The notes below the pieces were generated by a model. That model made no database searches and had not been told where the DNA came from. It was given only the letters and a program-made list of their open reading frames with translations. This document shows positions 1 to 11,500 of a stretch of 64,000 nucleotides of DNA, piece by piece (within the stretch, counting starts at the first letter, position 1; every line of letters starts with the position of its first letter). A program made the position numbers and the translations under genes. Where the stretch lies: contig OY856412.1 in assembly GCA_963693085.1 (NCBI GenBank), forward strand, positions 965,895,281 to 965,959,280, given 5' to 3'. The DNA is from Alisma plantago-aquatica. Lineage: Eukaryota; Streptophyta; Magnoliopsida; Alismatales; Alismataceae.

Positions 1-72
<72 letters not shown>
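1..72. repeat. (TA)n microsatellite
   Basis: A pure TA dinucleotide tract that runs off the left edge of the window. It directly abuts the foldback element at 73-464, which has another TA tract on its other side. Confidence 0.97.
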
Positions 73-77
<5 letters not shown>

Positions 78-464
78 GCTAGTGTACACTCGAGTGTACC
101 GAAGGCACCGTACACCTCAGTCATTTTTGAAGATGCAATAATTTTTTTAAATCTAAACTGTTGATCTTCTTAATTATCATAAGAACATACTATATAATAA
201 ATTTTAGCTCATTCAGACACTTATAGGTCATGCATCTAAAGGAGGCAAGAATCATGTATTTCAAATTAGTTTTGTGCGTCGATTTTGTTATCCTTGGATG
301 AGTGACTTACACTCATCCAAATGAGTTCAAATTTTATATGTGACATATTATTATTGTAACCATGAAGATCAATGGATTAGATTTTGGAAAAACATGGTCT
401 TGATAGGAAAACACCATTGGGGTGTATGACGTGATCTATACACTCGAGTGTATTCTAGCCTGAC
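73..464. mobile_element. Foldback MITE, family 1, copy A
   Basis: This is a non-coding element of about 390 bp. Its left end reads GTTAGGCTAGTGTACACTCG, and the reverse complement of its right end reads GTCAGGCTAGAATACACTCG. The interior is also roughly palindromic: the AAATCTAAACTGTTGATCTT segment near the left recurs inverted near the right (GATCAATGGATTAGATTTT). The right end runs into a short CT tract and then (TA)n. A second copy lies at 34043-34452. The superfamily is not clear because the microsatellite flanks hide any target-site duplication. Confidence 0.8.
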
Positions 465-477
465 TCTCTCTCTCTCT

Positions 478-549
<72 letters not shown>
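465..549. repeat. (CT)n-(TA)n microsatellite
   Basis: A short CT run is followed by a TA tract of about 70 bp. It separates two unrelated terminal-inverted-repeat elements. Confidence 0.95.
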
Positions 550-552
<3 letters not shown>

Positions 553-744
553 TTTGTCTTCACTGCCCGCGCGGGTAGCTTAATTATATTAGCCGTGGAT
601 GGAGGCACAATGGCTCACTTGTAAATACTACCAACTTTGTTAATTCCAATGATATTCGGTTCTGTAAATAAGTCGATGCACGCATGCATACCTCTTCCTC
701 TGACTTGATTTTGTCGGACGCAGTCAACACACTCCCAGATGAGA

Positions 745-963
745 TCATGCGATGCGATTCTCAGACATATCTAATGCTTGGAGAGAGGTTAGGTTTCCGA
801 TCGAGTTGGGGATCTGACCTATGAGCTGGTTCCTGTACAGGTACACAGTCTCCAGCTTTGTTAGTCTTCCCAGTTCCGGCAGGATCGGTCCCGAGAGCTT
901 CCCCTCGGCCATGTGGATGTACCAGAGCCCGTTGATGTTGTCGAGCACATTACAGTCGCCCAA
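745..963 (-). pseudogene. LRR receptor-like gene fragment
   Basis: An open stretch of 72 codons encodes plant-type extracellular leucine-rich repeats. KLSGPILPELGRLTKLETVY and NQLIGQIPNSIGNLTSLQAL follow the LxGxIPxxLGxLxxLxxLxL pattern of LRR receptor kinases. No signal peptide, transmembrane segment or kinase domain is near. It lies inside the TIR element 550-3908, so it is most likely a captured fragment. The parent gene cannot be named. Confidence 0.65.
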
Positions 964-1088
964 CAGTCTCCTTGTCGTCTAGGGATTGGGGAATAGCTAC
1001 TACCGGAGATAACCTCACCGAGCCCACGGTGATGACATGTACATCCAGGGACACCTGACGACGTTGGCGGTGGAATAGCCCAGACAAG

Positions 1089-1566
1089 GTGGTCGGGGAC
1101 AGCGCAACTCCATACCCTTCGGAGTCAAACGATTCAGTCAGAGTTCCCCCTACGGACCCCTATCCCCCCTATGACTTCCCAGCATATGGGAGCCAGACGC
1201 TCCACCATCCGCGATATCAGCTCCTTGGCCAAGGCCATGACGATGAGCGTCCCACAGGAGCCCAACCCGTCCCCTGTCGCCTGATTCGTTGAAGAGGAAG
1301 ACGGCAGCAACACGACTTCTCCGAGACACAACTTCCTAGACGACTGCCACATGTGTGGGAGGTACCTCAGGAGGAACCGGGACGTATACATGTACAAGGG
1401 TGACACGTCGTTCTGCTCTGAGGACTGCTAGGAAGAGCAGATCCAGATCGACGAGCTACATGAGAGGGCAAATAGGAGGAGGAGGGCCAAGGCCACTGCG
1501 GCCTCGGGGTCGGTTTCGGTGCAGGTCGAGACCAGGGTGGATGTCGCGGCGGTGGGAGATTTGTAG
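1089..1566 (+). pseudogene. FLZ zinc-finger (DUF581) gene fragment, nonsense codon
   Basis: The frame beginning near 1285 encodes an FLZ domain. NFLDDCHMCGRYL is followed by DVYMYKGDTSFCSEDC, giving the C-x2-C ... C-x2-C ligands and the typical D[IV]YMY-x-GD-x-x-FCS core. After the last cysteine comes an in-frame TAG (1429-1431) where the family has a basic residue. The frame then resumes as EEQIQIDELHERANRRRRAK and runs to TAG 1564-1566. FLZ proteins are plant-specific scaffolds that bind SnRK1. The upstream part (1089-1284) is proline-rich and lies in other frames. It is a broken captured copy inside the element. Confidence 0.75.
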
Positions 1567-2509
1567 TAGTACTTGCCGGCAATGAGGATTATTTCTAGCA
1601 AGTCAACCAACCACAGACCTTGTCATTCTTCATCCTCTGAGATGGGGCTTCTAATGTCTTAGTTGACAGTAAATTAGATTGACTGCTAGGTGTTTGGTTT
1701 TATTCCTGACCAACGTGGAGGGTAGGAAATAGGCTACAACCACAATGGAGCAGTAGATAAGAGATGGCGGAGGAGGTTGGGGCTGTAGGAGGAACAAATC
1801 ATCATAATAATAACAATTGTTATTCAGAGGTCTGTTTTGGTCGTGTTGATACACCTCCATGCTTCAAACTTCGTCTCCTATAGACACAATAATGAAACAA
1901 ATAGAATTGGAAGTAAATATGAAGAAAACATCTAGCTTCCTCTTCTTTGCTTCCAAATCAAAATAATAATACATATGAATAATCTGTAAGGCGAGTATAC
2001 ATTTTGTAATCTATACACAGAAACTATAATCTTAGAGAACAAATTGTCAAATTGTAAGGTGGGTGTGTATTTTGTAACATACATAAAAAAATTGTAACAT
2101 GTCAGAATAAATTGTAAGGTCGATAGACATTTTGTAATGTATATACAAAAGGGTCATTCATTCACTGCATCTATTTTGTAATAGGAAGATACATATTTGT
2201 AATGATACATGCAACATTTGTAATGAGATGACCAAATTTGTAATACAAATACTCATTTTGTATTACTACACTATTTTTGTTACAAAAATTATTTTTACTC
2301 GATCTCTGCACAAGGCTATCATCGCGAGTCATGCGCGTCGACAGCACTACTGACTGTATCGGAGCCTGGGGCAGCATCGACTGATATCATCCAACTATAG
2401 ACGGGAGGGGGATCAAATCGCGCTTGGATTGGGTTTCTTTTGTTATATATTCATAATGTATTTTGAGACAACAATTTCATACTAACCCCCAAAATGTAAC
2501 AATTTTAGT
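1567..2509. other. Interior of TIR element with dispersed TGTAAT motifs
   Basis: No coding region is recognised. From about 1990 onward the sequence contains many TTTTGTAAT or ATTGTAAT motifs. The part at 2155-2290 (CATTCATTCACTGCATCTAT, then TTTTGTAATAGGAAG) matches the small family-3 element at 35145-35450, so a family-3 terminus seems to be nested here. Confidence 0.5.
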
Positions 2510-3305
2510 CACATTGTAATAGACAAGAGCCAACCGTAATGTAGGTGATAATTTTGTAATATGGATACTCATATTGTAATAAGCACGTGACATCTATAAT
2601 ATGGGCAGCCACATTGTAATAGGCAAGACCTAATTGTAATGTAGGTGACATTTTTGTAATATGAATAGTCATATTATAATAAGCAAGTGTCATATGTCAT
2701 ATGGACAGTCACATTGTAATAGGCAAGAGCAAACTGTAATGTAGGAGATAGTTTTACAATACACATACTCATATTGTAATAAGCAAGTTCCATATGTAAT
2801 ATGAACAGTCACATTTTAATAGGCAAGAGCCAACCGTAATGCAGATGATAGTTTTGTAATATGGATACTCATATTATAATAGGCAAGTGTCATCTGTAAT
2901 ATGGACAGTCACATTGTAATAGGCAACAACCAACCGTAATGTAGGTGACAGTTTTGTAATGTAGATACTCATATTGTAATAAGTAAGTGTCATCTGTAAT
3001 ATAGACATTCACATTGTAATAGGCAAGAACCAACTGTAATGTATGTGATAGTTTTATAATATGGATAATCATATTGTAATAAACAAATGTCATTTGTCAT
3101 ATGGACAATTAAATGTAATATGGAAGATTCAACCGTAGTGTAGGTGACCGTTTGTAACATGGATAGTCATATTGTAATAAGCAAGTGTCATCTGTAATAT
3201 GGACAGTCACATTGTAATAGGCAAGAGCCAATAGTCATGTAAGTGACACTTTTGTAATATAGATACTCATATTGTAATAATCAAGTGTCATCTGTAATAT
3301 GGACG
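2510..3305. repeat. 100-bp minisatellite, about 8 units
   Basis: Eight consecutive units of close to 100 bp, most beginning CACATTGTAATAGGCAAG and ending AATATGGACAGT. Each unit divides into four sub-blocks of about 25 bp, most of which contain a TGTAAT-type hexamer. Units diverge from one another by roughly 10-20% by eye. The seventh is slightly shortened. The array is non-coding. The short ORFs on its minus strand are repeats of the same peptide pattern and are artefacts. Confidence 0.9.
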
Positions 3306-3855
3306 TATTATTCTATCATGCCTTGAAACTTTTGGCTTATTCTTAATTTCAAACCTCGATCTGTAAACAATAATTGATGCATCAATATGAAATATCTTTT
3401 TCAAAGCCGAATGCAAGATAACGATGCCCTTTAGTGTCATGTTATGGAGGAAATACAATAATAGATCTAATAAGAGAGAATCATTACAAGAATTATTTAT
3501 TCGTAGGCCTAGTTTGGGTGCTGCATTTCTAAGTTCTGGTAGTTTGTCAGCTGGAAATAGGTGTTTACTTTGGTAAAGCGAGCGTGCTACTGCTAGCTGT
3601 ACCAGCCGTTGCGGAACAAAGATGAATGGTATAATTTATAGAATTTAATACAACGACTATATGGACTTGTGATGTACTTATCCAAACGTAAGGTTAATCA
3701 CTGCCCCACCCACCACTGCATCCTCATCGAAATGCAACGACAAAAGTTTTGATAATTACAAATAAATGCCACCGCTTTCCAGCCAAATAACAGATGAGCC
3801 GACAACATAGTATTTACAACATTTGCCACCGCTACTTAGCATCGGTAGTAAGATT
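3306..3855. other. Right part of TIR element, no gene seen
   Basis: Unique-looking AT-rich sequence between the minisatellite and the right terminus of the element. I recognise no coding region in it. Confidence 0.5.
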
Positions 3856-3904
3856 TAGGCACGGGTAACTTTGCTTCGCTACCCGCACGGGCAGCGAATG
3901 AATT

Positions 3905-3908
<4 letters not shown>

Positions 3909-3964
<56 letters not shown>
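3909..3964. repeat. (TA)n microsatellite
   Basis: A TA tract of about 56 bp. It joins the right end of the family-3 element to the left end of the family-2 element with almost no other sequence. Confidence 0.95.
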
Positions 3965-3967
<3 letters not shown>

Positions 3968-4540
3968 AATCGTGTACCCAAGTACATGTAGCTTACATAT
4001 ACCAATCTTCATTTATGATGATTACACATATACAAAAAGCAATCCAAGTTTATGGATATGATGCATACACCATAGATAACATTTGTATAAAAAATCATTT
4101 CAAATTGACATTCCTAGATCATCAAAATGGCATTTGTGGTTGGGAAGTGTATACTAACCAGTACATGTAACTTACGTGTACCTGTCATTAAAATGACATT
4201 TGTGGGGTATGCTTACAAAATCCAACCATATGGATTGAGTCAACACTATATAGATTAGATATGTTTAAATAATCAACACAATGTCTCATGTAGATCATGA
4301 GATATAACAACATATCATCCAACAATTTCTATAGTTTTTTCAACTTACCGTTGATTACTAAATACACATATTCTTTCATAGGATGATGCGTGAATGTTAG
4401 ATTGTGTTAATTTTTGATACACATCTTATCTAAGGGTATGAATCACATCCATAAGGTTAGATTATTGAATATAATTTCATAATTATCATAAATGAAGATG
4501 AGTACATGTAATCTGCATGTACTCAGGTACACAATTCTTT
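3965..4540. mobile_element. TIR/foldback MITE, family 2, copy A (composite)
   Basis: The left end has AAGAATCGTGTACCCAAGTA followed by ATCTTCATTTATGATGATT. The reverse complement of the right end has AAGAATTGTGTACCTGAGTA followed by ATCTTCATTTATGATAATT, so the inverted termini are about 60 bp long. An internal stretch at about 4141-4190 (GTGTATACTAACCAGTACAT) matches the terminus of copy B at 34519-34909, which suggests two copies merged. (TA)n lies on both sides. There is no coding capacity. Confidence 0.7.
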
Positions 4541-4543
4541 TAG

Positions 4544-4545
<2 letters not shown>

Positions 4546-4598
<53 letters not shown>
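4546..4598. repeat. (TA)n microsatellite
   Basis: A TA tract that closes the right side of the first (TA)n-linked cluster of elements. Confidence 0.95.
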
Positions 4599-4601
<3 letters not shown>

Positions 4602-5511
4602 TATAACAATTATAAAAAAGAAAGAAAGTGGATTTATAGCTCAACAAATTCTCAATCTTAAAAAGATGCTATTACTATATATTTGAGAAAATATATAGTT
4701 ATATAATTTTCAATCATATTACAAATTCATTATAATCCAACTCATCCACTCTGCCCTTAGTTATAAGCCCGGTAACTATACAAAGGTTTTTACCAATAGT
4801 TTGGTGGGCGTCTCAAACGGGAGTACTGTAGAGGGGATATATTAATATTTTAAAATGACAATAGAATTAAAGACTATACGAATCAAGGGGTTTTCTTTTT
4901 GATCAATTCGGTTCTGCTTTTACCAACAGTCAGTCTTTTTAGTGACCGTAGCATTCAGCATAACGCCGGCGAGCCTGGGATCCTTCGTCCTTGACGGCAG
5001 CAAAAGTGCAAAGGAATCCAGCAAGTACCATAGGGTTTCCTGATGTGCTAGGAGCGAGATTCGGAGGCGCTGCTTGTGCGTGTAATGTTTTTCCCTGGTA
5101 GTCGACTGTGGACGATCGCATCTCTCGGGTTAGTTTGATTGATTCTCCAGTAATCCAATTACCTCTCATCGCCAATTCATCATGTTCACATCCATCTCCC
5201 TTGATTCGTCACTGCTGGGTCAGTGAGATTCTCCTGGCGACAATAAAGGGCGTGAAATCCCCGCTCCCTGGCAAAGCGGACCAATTGGAGCAGCCAGGGG
5301 TTCCTTGTAGCTCGGCCGTGTAGGGTTGGTAGTCCGGATAAGGGGGATGTGTTTGATTTAGTTAGAACAACTTATATATGAGATACTGCCTTTTCCAAAT
5401 ATCTGATCTGCCGCTAAGTATTCTGCTTCTGCAGTTGACTTTATTCGTCTTTCCAGGCATTTACCTTCCGGGATCAACGTTCAGTAGGACATTGCAACTT
5501 GAAGACCTATC
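4599..5511 (+). promoter_or_regulatory. Presumed promoter and 5' untranslated region of VPS26
   Basis: This is the interval between the transposon chain and the VPS26 start codon. The part from about 4930 is less AT-rich than its surroundings. A pyrimidine-rich stretch followed by CAG ends at 5456, so 5457-5514 could be a small exon made of leader plus ATG, with a non-coding first exon upstream. The transcription start is not visible and the leader structure is inference. Confidence 0.35.
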
Positions 5512-5514
5512 ATG
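5512..5514 (+). CDS. VPS26: VPS26 coding exon 1 (initiator ATG only)
   Basis: The ATG is followed immediately by the consensus donor GTAAGT (5515-5520). Joined to exon 2 it gives M-NYIIGAFKQPC, matching the start of plant VPS26. The leader part of this exon is upstream. Confidence 0.85.
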
Positions 5515-8500
5515 GTAAGTTCTCGTTACAAGTCCGTAAGTTCGCTCAATTTGTGTGTGTGGGGAGGACGGTTTGAGAGAAGAAGAAACCCACTTGCAGA
5601 CCCCGTTTTGGACGCATGATGTAGTGTTAGGATACACTTGAATCTGTTAAAATTTTATTTCTTCTATTATCAGCCGAGAAAGTTCCCTGCTCCTAGGTTC
5701 TATCCCCACATTTTTCCTCCCCGTCTTGAAATTCTCTAGCCAGTAAAGTATATCATGCTAATTTAGATTTCAAAATCTTCTTTCGCTGTTTGTTCTGTTT
5801 GTTCCTCTTATTTATGCCTGCATCATTGCAGATTGATCTTTCCATGAGAATTTTAATTTTTGCATAAATTTGTGGAACGATATTGTTAATAGACTAAAGA
5901 CGTCGGCAAGAATCTCTATTAGAAAGTGGTGTGGGCTATAAAACTTACACCTGAGAGTGCAATTCTTGTCTGGTTGTTCTCCTGTCGGCTGTACCAACAA
6001 TAGAGACAGCATGCATGTAATACCACAATGTTTTGGAGCCTTATTGCTTCCATGGGTTATTCCCAAATTCAGTTATCTATGCAAGTAGGGGCCTATTGTG
6101 GAGCAGGTAACTCGCAAGTGTACAATGATCTGACAATGATTTATTATTCTACCTTTGGACAGGTTGGTGCTTGGTTGTTCTCCCAAGTCCTACCCAATTC
6201 AAACCTGTTGCAGACGATGAGATGCCTTTCCATTTTGAGTTTAGTACATCCTCGATCTGCAACAGAAATATGTCTACACACATTGAACCGAAATAATTTT
6301 TTTCCCAAAACAATATTTGCGATTCATTCCTCTTAGATGGCTTTCCAACAAAAGGGTATCAGCAGTTATAGACGTCTATCCTCATAGCTGTATGATATAT
6401 TTTTAACATTCAATATAAATGGAAGTGGAATTTACCTACCTATTCATTTCATTTGTTTTCAAGTATTCTGCGGATCAGTTTAATATTTTACATAGATCTC
6501 TACAAGCTAAAACTTCTGTATGGATTACAGAATTATATAATTGGAGCTTTCAAGCAACCTTGTAAGATCAATATCACGTTTGCTGATGGGAAGACACGGA
6601 AGAAGGTACCATCTCATAGACCATATCATATATTGCTTTACGACAGCTTCTCAATTTTAAACTGCTATTTTATTATGTAGCTGTTCTATGACTTATTTTT
6701 ATATTTATATCATGATTTTGGCATGTATCCTTATGTTGCCTTCAATATCTAAATAAAACAGAGAGGTAAACAGTGATTAAAGCGAATCAGTTTGAGCAGA
6801 TTGGTATGGGAATCAAAGTAAGAATTGTGTAAATTGGTGATTCCTGCATGAAGCTAAAGGCCACACTATATAGTGTTGTCATGTAACTGGGCATGTTGTA
6901 AGACAGTGGTTATAAATATTAACAAACTCGATGCTTCAAAGAAAAACATATTAAGAATATGTCACGAAATTATGTGTACTGCTACTTGAAAGTTGCACAG
7001 TAGCCTTCTACGAGAGTATTCGATTTGTACTTTGACTGAGTTCCATTGCTTATTCCGTTCAAAATTACAAATTTAGTATAGGAAAGGTGTATCTGAGTTA
7101 TATCTAAATATCAAATTATACATGAGTCCATTTCAATGTGCTAGAAACAACACACTCAAGCCAAATTTAATCTCAGTGATAATAGTCCAATGTTGTCTAT
7201 TGCATTACATGTTTATTTTCTCCTCCTTTTATAAATCCTAAGTGTGAAGTAAAGACCAAAGTTGGATTCAATTAACAAATCAAGATCATCCTACTATAAA
7301 AACTTGTAACTAAGAAACGTTATGACACCCTAACGACGGCGGTGAAGCGGGGAGAGTGTTCCAGAGTCGATTACGACTCCTCCGGTTGGCTCAAGGGAGG
7401 CCAACGGAGCGAATTCACCCTCATCCTCTCAGAAGCACGCGGATCCAAAGGGGAAGTCACCTGCTACCAATCGCTCCCTGTCCCCTTCTTCCTCAACACC
7501 TCCGCCATAGAGGAGCGGCGATGCCTCTTCACCTCCGCCCGATCCCGACTGGATTCAATCCAGCAGGTTGGGGATAGCGTGCGATGGCGTTCCCGTCCTC
7601 AAGTATGTGGAGCCAACCGTCAAGGAAGGCAAGAAAATCTACTCGTTCTCGTGTCGGAAGGATCCTGCTCCCAGCTGGAAAGAGTTCATATCACTCCGAT
7701 GCACTAGGAGGAAGCCTTTCAAAGGTCAAGTTCAGGGGTGGATAAAGCGGAGATGGAGGCCGAGTGGTGAGTTCCAGATCGTGGCGGAAGAGCCCGAGGG
7801 ATTCATCATCAAACTCTCGACCGAATCAGAAAGAGAGAGAATCTTGAACGAAGCCCCATGGATGCTTGACGACGCTCTCGTCATCGTGCATCCGTGGGAA
7901 CCGGGCGAGCCTCTTCAGCCCCTTTCGTTCAAGAAGCTCCCAGTATGGACCAAGATCGCCAACCCAGGTGTCCCTTGGACGATGGATCGACTGGAAGGTA
8001 CAACAAGCCTCCTTGGGCGCCCGATTGACTTCGATGAGTCTGTGTTGTCAGCCAACTGTCTCAAAGATGCTGTGGTGTGTGCAGAGCTTGAATCCAGCGA
8101 TGGTTTTCCCAGGGAAGTCTCGATCGAGGTCGACGAAGTCCCTAAGAAACTCAGCGTCGAGTTCGTCTCCAAGCCTGTTTTATGCTCCAGATGCAAATGC
8201 TTTGGGCATAGGTTTACTTCTTGCCCCCTGGAGCCTAGGCGGAAGGTGCTTGGCAGTGATATGCAAATTTGCTCAGGGAAACATGGAGGCACCCAACATG
8301 TTCGACACAATGCTGGTCATCCTGGCAGTTCTGTCGACAAACCAGAGAAGACAAGTAAATGTCAGGTGCCAATCGAGGAGCCGGATATGCATTGCGATCC
8401 ATTCTGCTCTCCAACAGCTGGATTGGATTTAGAATGGGAGCTTAACCTCTCTAATCTAAACCTAACTTCGCAAAGCAACAGGATCCTTCAGGTATCAGGA

Positions 8501-11500
8501 ATCTCGCTTGAATACCGCAAGGCCTGTGAACCAACGTCGGACGTTGAGTCCACAAGCTCATATGAACCAGATCCGGAGTTTCTTGAGTTCAAACTTAGTG
8601 AGAGCCCGAAGATTAGAAAGAAAAAGAAGAAGTTAAGAAGGGTTAGAAATGATGAGATACCATGGATCAATGACTCTGCCTAATCCTCCTTGGTTTCCTT
8701 CTTATCGTTTCTTAGTTAATCTTGTGCAATTAGTTGCCTTGATGATGTCCAGTGTTTTGGCCCAGAATAACAGGTGCCTTCTACCTCGCTGACGACGATA
8801 GTTGTCTCTACTCCCTCTCCGCCACAACTTCAGAGTGTGTGGTTAATGCTAGCTGGATGGGCTGGGTGTGGTTGGCTGCTAAAGTCCACGGGTGGCAGAG
8901 TCCTATGTCTATCTAGTTCTGAAATACAACTCAACTTTGAAGGCAAATGATTCTTTTCGACAGCTATCTCCTATGCTTCAAGGTCGTGGAGATTTCTGTT
9001 CCCTGAGGAAACGCTAGTTCGAGCAGCGACTATTGAAGACTGAATGCAGGCCGCTCAGAATTGCATGTGGTGTTTTGATGGCGCCTGGAGCTCCCCTCAA
9101 GGAAGCATTTATCTTTCAGGGATGTGGTTTTAATGCTAATGTCTACTTGTCGGGGTTTGGGTGCTTTGACATATGTCATCTGTACTTCTGCCTGGGTTGT
9201 GTTTGGTCTTCTTGATCCTCCTGTTCCCGGATCTGAGTGGAAATGGTGCAACCGTTCATGGTTTGCTTCCATTTTCCAGCTTTCTGTTTGTTAATTTGTC
9301 TAGGGTTTCCGTCCTTCATGTACATGTAACCCAAAGTTTTTGGTTTTTATATAGCAACAGAATTTTAGCTGACCAAAAAAAAAGAAAAAAAAAGAAACGT
9401 TGTGTTACGTTGTGGTAGTTCAATGTATTTTGTTTTTATCTTTGTTGGTTCTACCCATATATTTACACAAAGGTTGTTAGCGCATATCTTAATTGGTGAT
9501 TCTAGAGATAAAACTATATATAGTCATCTGCAATACGAATTGCCCCGCCGCACAAGTTTTACATGATGACTTCCATTCTTTAGATATTTGGGAAGATTCA
9601 TAAGGCGAGTCCCTTTGCTATTATTTTTGCGTCCAATTTCTGAAATCTTATTGTACAACACTGTTGTATAAGTGAATCTTCATAAAGATCAAAGGAGAGG
9701 AATATGAAATATAAGTACACAAACACTGAGATGTATCTCAACCAAGGAAGAAGATACCGACGATATCGTCGGTATACCGCTCGGTTTACCGATACCGAGC
9801 CAACCTGGCATCGGTTTGCGCATATCTGCCGTTGCTCTCACAAATTTCGGTAAACCGGTGGGTTTATCGGTAAAACCGACCGGTTTTCGGCGGTTAGGGG
9901 GGGGGGTTCAGTGCAAAATACCCGACTTTTGGGTGATATGGGCGGTATACCACCCCGGTATGCCGTCATTTGCGAACGTGAGCCTGCTGCTGCTGTTGGA
10001 GTGAAAGAACTTACTCATTTGGGGCGATTTTCTTCGTTGGAGCTCAAATCAGCTGTAATCAAGGTATGTTTTCTTGATTTCTTGCATTCTTCATCATTTC
10101 CAACCCATCTCCTATCTATTTCCTTCTATTTTCACCATAAAATCTTTCTAAAAATCTCGAAATACACCCAAATCTTAGATCTACTTCAAAAAACTTACGA
10201 TTAATGCTATTTAACAGTAGATCTATGAATATTGTATGTAGATCTACTAATGGTATAACTAGATCTACTACTTTTAATTAGTATTATCATATAATTTCAC
10301 TAATTAATATTAAATTCGTAATAATACAATAAGTACTAGAAATAATAGGTATTTAACTTAGGTTTAGTAGAAGAAGTTGTACCAAATAGCAATGTGAACA
10401 AATACAAACAAAAATATAGTAAAAATATTTATATTTTTCGTTTTTTTATTTATTTAAAATGTTGAAAATAAAAAAAAACCATGTTTTGTTTTTTCTACAG
10501 AAATGTATGCGTTAGTGTTATGTAAGATGGAATGAGTAAAATTGTAATACATCACTTGACGTAATACTAGATAATGATCAGATTTTATAATTTTTAAATT
10601 AATTTCAGACTTTAATTTTTTTTATTTAAGCCTTTTTTCTTGTTAATAAAAATCTTAAAAAATATTGTGTTTGATTCTTTAAATACATTTAACATTTATA
10701 CACCTAAAAGTGTTGTGTTTGATTCTATAATACATAAAGTAGATTAATTTCTTGCAACTTAATGGGTTATAGATTTCATACACGTAATTTTTATTTGTCT
10801 TTGTCTTTTTGCAGTGTGACAATGTCCACTTTTGACTTTTGAGAAGATGTCTTCAAGCGATGGTGAGGGTGCTGGGGCCGGTAATGTTGGTGGAGCTAAG
10901 AATGTGATGGATTTTGCATGGAATCACTGCACGCCTCTTGAAGGCAATAGGGGAAAGATAGTTTGCAATTACTGCAAGAAGACAATTGGTGGAGGGGGGA
11001 TTACTAGATTCACACGTTACATTACTGGTGGTGACAAAAATGTGGCAATGTGCACAAGGTGTCCTCATAGTGTTAGGGATGATTTTAGGAATATTATGGG
11101 TGCAAAGAAACACAAACAACAAAAGATGAAGGAGGCTGACAGGGGTTACACAGATACATTATTCAATGTTAGGGGCACAGGTTCTTCTGTAAAATCAGAT
11201 GATGACATTGCATATCCTCCTGATTGTGACACAACTTATTCACGTCGTGCGTATAGGCGTGCCCTCAGAGATTCCCAAAAAGATGAGTGGGAAAGAGAGG
11301 AGGCAGCTTGAATTACAAGGAGGCATGGGCCATCTGGTGCAGGTGGAGGCAGTGGTACTGCACGTATTCCTGTTGTTGACCTAGATGACGATGAAGACAG
11401 AGCTGGTCATGGAAAAAGGAAGAAAGGCGGCATTGATACACTTTTTCGTTCTGCTAGTACGAGATTGAGGCATGTTGATGAGCCAGGGGTTAGGAGGCTT

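Larger units (their letters stand above)
550..3908. mobile_element. Gene-fragment-carrying TIR element, family 3 (Pack-type)
   Basis: The left end (550-600) contains CACTGCCCGCGCGGGTAGC. The reverse complement of the right end (3856-3908) contains CGCTGCCCGTGCGGGTAGC. These are inverted termini, each abutting a (TA)n tract. The 3.36-kb interior has no transposase. It carries a minus-strand LRR gene fragment, a plus-strand FLZ zinc-finger gene fragment and a 100-bp minisatellite. A small relative (about 300 bp) lies at 35145-35450 and a divergent one at 63389-63735. The layout resembles Pack-type elements that have captured pieces of host genes. That it moved as one unit is inference. Confidence 0.6.

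Noticed and set aside
745..963. A functional LRR receptor kinase
   Set aside because: Only about three repeats are present with no signal peptide, membrane segment or kinase, and it is inside a TIR element.
2505..3093. Minus-strand ORFs rich in LLQCDYPYY-type repeats
   Set aside because: They are read-through of the 100-bp minisatellite and carry no protein domain.
2510..3305. CRISPR-like array
   Set aside because: It has no alternation of constant repeats and unique spacers. The whole 100-bp unit is repeated, and the DNA is plant nuclear.
7915..8310. 131-codon minus-strand ORF
   Set aside because: It lies opposite the LINE ORF1, which has recognisable domains. It is a shadow frame.
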